From Pseudofabraea citricarpa (Eukaryota > Ascomycota > Leotiomycetes > Helotiales > Dermateaceae), in the NCBI GenBank assembly GCA_029641185.1, contig JAPWGK010000012.1, positions 744,001 through 808,000 of the forward strand: a DNA stretch of 64,000 nt, given 5' to 3'. The stretch's first letter is position 1; each line of letters begins with the position of its first letter. This document shows positions 61,651 to 64,000 of the stretch, in pieces. Both the position numbers and the translations under genes were made by a program. The notes under the pieces are model-generated. The model worked only from the letters and a program-made list of their open reading frames with translations. It was not told where the DNA came from and ran no database searches.

Positions 61651-62279
61651 AGACTTAGGATTATTATATTTATAAGATTCAGGTGCTAGGATATTCTAGT
61701 TCTGGTAGATCAGCAGCTAATCCAAGATACGCGGATACCTCGATTGAATATTAGTATAAAAGCTAAGGCTCCCACAGGCTCCCTAGATACAGCACCCATA
61801 TAGTACCCTGCAAGTGCTATTTGAGCAATCAACCGTGGAATTAAACTTCAAGTATAAGTTCTTGTTAATTTGTCATATAGTACTCATTGGTCATAGGTGT
61901 CATATCTTACCTATCTATAATGTTGAAGTAAGGTGCTGGAGGCAAGGGCTCAATTCAAATAGTTCATTACCACCCAATAATCCTGGATATATTAATATGT
62001 CAATGATATGTTATATAACAGTATTTATAGGGAGGGGTGAGTGATAGGGGAGTGAACCATCCCATAGCATACAGAGACCTAGAAATGCTGCACTTGGTAG
62101 GCCTTTATCATAAGTCAAATTCCGAGGATGTATGCATGGAGCATACTGGGTTGAGAACGGTTCTTCAGCTAGAATCTATTAAACTAATAGTAACGGATAT
62201 AATACGACGAGCGCTGCTGGAAGATAGCGAATCTGAATCCAGCGATGGGGTATCCAAGGCACAAAACCATCTTCTATTC
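61651..62279. other. Intergenic, no supported gene
   Basis: Two plus-strand frames of 76 and 91 codons (61814-62044, 62037-62312) run toward the 3' end of the cystinosin-like gene. The second has an acidic EDSESESSDG stretch but no other support. A T-run lies at 61634-61648. Confidence 0.45.
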
Positions 62280-63186
62280 TTAATCAATCCTATCCTCCCT
62301 CTCCCCTTCTAATAACGGATCATACTCGTTATCTAATTCCTTCAGACCCGAACTGGTATACAAGCAGTAGTGCTGAACAATGAACATTATATCAAACATA
62401 ATACTCACATTCCCAAGGCCTAGCTTCACAGGATTCCCGGTGATATTCGAGACATCCCCTTGGTTGTAGGCATCAAGCAATAGCTGCGCATTCGAAAGTA
62501 TGCCGCCGGTGAAGTCGAGGGGGATTTGGAAGATCGACCAGCCTTGTGTCGACTGATTCTGCCAGTTCGTAATGACTTGGGGGATATATTTTATGAAGGT
62601 AATAATAAGCTTGACAGTGGCTACGGCAGATACCTATACAATGACACTAGGGTAAGCTTCAAGTATGTATCCAAATAATATTGTCACTTACCACATCAAT
62701 GTATGCCCATCCCGTCTTTGGATCTGGGTTCTTCTCCTGCCACACAAGGATGACGGAGAGAGCAACGTAACAAAAGCATCCCAACATCACGACAATCATG
62801 ACCCACGAGACTCTTGCACCAGGTCCTCGCTTACCCCTCTTATCAAATTTCCAGACGCTAGGAAATAGGAACTGCGAGAGAATGATTATGGTGAGGATAA
62901 CAGCGTGGCCAGCGAACAACACATCATTCAATGCCACCAGAGGTTCTACGCCATCATTTCGCAGGGCGTATTGATATCGAATAGTTAGGGAGTAGCGATA
63001 GAGCGAGCAAGATATCAGGTAGGCGACGAAGCCTAGCACGTTGACAGCTGGGAAATCAATGTTTACGCCTGACGTGGATCTGCGTTGAAAGTTGAGCAAA
63101 GGCTGGGGATAGAAGGACGCCGACCAGCAGAACATGTAGATCCACCCAAAACATAACGAGATGGCCTCGAGAAATGTGAAAGCCAT
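62280..63186 (-). CDS. Cystinosin-like PQ-loop lysosomal/vacuolar transporter
   Basis: Two exons, 63186-62692 and 62633-62280, give 282 residues. The start is [15 protein letters not shown]; the in-frame Met 51 codons upstream adds a His/Cys-rich extension that is probably untranslated. Seven hydrophobic segments are visible. The first PQ loop is at 27-28 ([15 protein letters not shown]) and the second at 183-184 ([19 protein letters not shown]), followed by the family block LDFTGG and [11 protein letters not shown]...[13 protein letters not shown]. Cystinosins export cystine from the lysosome or vacuole together with protons. The C-terminus ([12 protein letters not shown]) contains a dileucine-like element that could direct sorting. 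A GTGAGT...TTCAG pair inside the last exon is only 36 nt apart and the encoded residues are conserved, so it is not an intron. Confidence 0.9.
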
Positions 63187-63463
63187 GGTGGGTGAGGTGC
63201 AGGTGTTGAGATGAGCGATGGAGTGGAAGAGCGAAGGATGGGAATAACAGGACGCGTGCTCATGCTCGTGCTTGGCCGCTTCCGGAAGGTGGCACGAGGC
63301 ACGAGGCACGAGGCACGGGAGCACCAAGGACGCTACCATTTAAGGTTATCGCTCTTCTTTCTTATCGCGTGCCTTGGCAAACAACGACATGTGTTCATTC
63401 TCCTCCGCCTTCTTTTCAAACCATCAACCTGTCCCTCACCGAGAGCCTCTCGACGATAGCACC

Positions 63464-64000
63464 ATGGCGCTATTGAGCTTCCTGGATCTTCCAGGCGAAA
63501 TCAGAATCCAGATCTATCGTCTTCTCCTTACTACCCCCTCGCCCTCTACCCCACGAACACTTGGCTCTGATCCACCAATCCATGCGCAGATACTCTCAGT
63601 CTCCCGCAGGATCCATCGCGAAGCAAGTGAAATTTTGTACGGAGAAAACACGTTTCTTGCACATTCAAGTTTACTGTCTGGATTGCCTCGTTTGCGCTTG
63701 TGCTTCGATCCCATCAGTTCGCGCAGACTAATCTTGCAAATACGCCGCTACCACATTCGCGTCCGACTGGACAATGATCCCAACTTCACTGCCCAGGCAG
63801 CTCAGCAATCGTTTAGTTGCGTGGAGGAATTGACGATTGAGGTCTTTCAGGCGCAGTATGGAAGCTCAAACTACGAGGTGCTACATTTGTTTGAGGGGGT
63901 ACGTGGTGTCAAGAGAGCGAGGGTATATGGAAGTGTGATCGCATTTCCGGAATATGTTAAATGGCTGGAGCATGCTATGATGACTTGTGGAACAGCCAAA
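63464..64000 (+). CDS. 2EXR/F-box-like protein, 5' part (runs off window)
   Basis: Open from ATG 63464 to the window end, 179 codons with no stop. The N-terminus FLDLPGEIRIQIYRLLL is the F-box-like motif of a large fungal family. It is followed by QILSVSRRIHREASEILYGENTF, which is the family's second signature (cRxIxxEAxxiLYgxNxF). The rest is alpha/beta with VEELTIEV and VRGVKRARVYG blocks. These proteins are abundant in Pezizomycotina and mostly uncharacterised; some F-box members link targets to SCF ubiquitin ligases. It is divergent from the cystinosin-like gene, with 277 bp between starts. The C-terminus lies outside the window. Confidence 0.85.
   Translation, partial: MALLSFLDLPGEIRIQIYRLLLTTPSPSTPRTLGSDPPIHAQILSVSRRIHREASEILYGENTFLAHSSLLSGLPRLRLCFDPISSRRLILQIRRYHIRVRLDNDPNFTAQAAQQSFSCVEELTIEVFQAQYGSSNYEVLHLFEGVRGVKRARVYGSVIAFPEYVKWLEHAMMTCGTAK

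Noticed and set aside
62037..62312. 91-codon plus-strand frame with an acidic stretch
   Set aside because: It overlaps the 3' end of the cystinosin-like gene on the other strand and has no recognised domain or promoter; it may be a relic but is unsupported.
62370..62405. GTGAGT...TTCAG pair inside cystinosin exon 2 as an intron
   Set aside because: Only 36 nt, shorter than any other intron here, and the encoded FDIMFIVQ block is conserved in the family.

Overview
This window looks like a chromosome segment of a filamentous ascomycete (Pezizomycotina). The genes have short spliceosomal introns (about 46-170 nt) with GTxxGT donors and CTAAC/CTGAC-like branch sites, and the protein set is typical of such fungi. 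The first 35 kb carries the signature of repeat-induced point mutation (RIP): almost every CpA/TpG has become TpA, so those dinucleotides are nearly absent over kilobases while CpG survives. I cannot assign a genus. All exon models were made by eye from splice signals and frame continuity.

Region 1 (1 to about 35.16 kb) is an AT-rich block with no intact gene. Parts can be read through the mutations: copia-type reverse transcriptase relics (6.5-9 kb, 16.3-18.7 kb, 19-21.8 kb, all minus strand); a repeat family with roughly 190-bp terminal inverted repeats ('family A', four copies, class unknown); and one complete Ty3/gypsy element with a chromodomain-like end (27350-33692). The gypsy element has two 345-bp LTRs and a TTTAT target duplication, and it sits inside a family A copy. 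Two family A copies face each other and form a near-palindrome with 3-kb arms. A milder-mutated copia fragment lies between two ~415-bp inverted repeats.

Region 2 (35.2-43 kb) changes abruptly to normal composition. It holds three genes for predicted secreted proteins: a subtilisin-type protease, a small six-cysteine protein with a 9-nt first exon, and a GH78 (alpha-L-rhamnosidase-like) glycoside hydrolase. This is the classic gene content at the edge of an AT-rich compartment.

Region 3 (43.4-54.1 kb) is mostly housekeeping: an aprataxin/Hnt3-like DNA repair protein and a large DEAH-type RNA helicase sharing a short divergent promoter, a flavin monooxygenase, and the RNA polymerase III subunit RPC4.

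Region 4 (54.5-64 kb) holds a rhodopsin-like (SAT4/PTH11-type) membrane protein with one unresolved junction, a possible relic of a second such gene, a repeat-rich 713-residue protein of unknown function with a C-terminal membrane anchor, a gene-poor 2.1-kb gap with a small RIP patch, a cystinosin-like PQ-loop transporter, and the 5' part of a 2EXR/F-box-like protein running off the window end.
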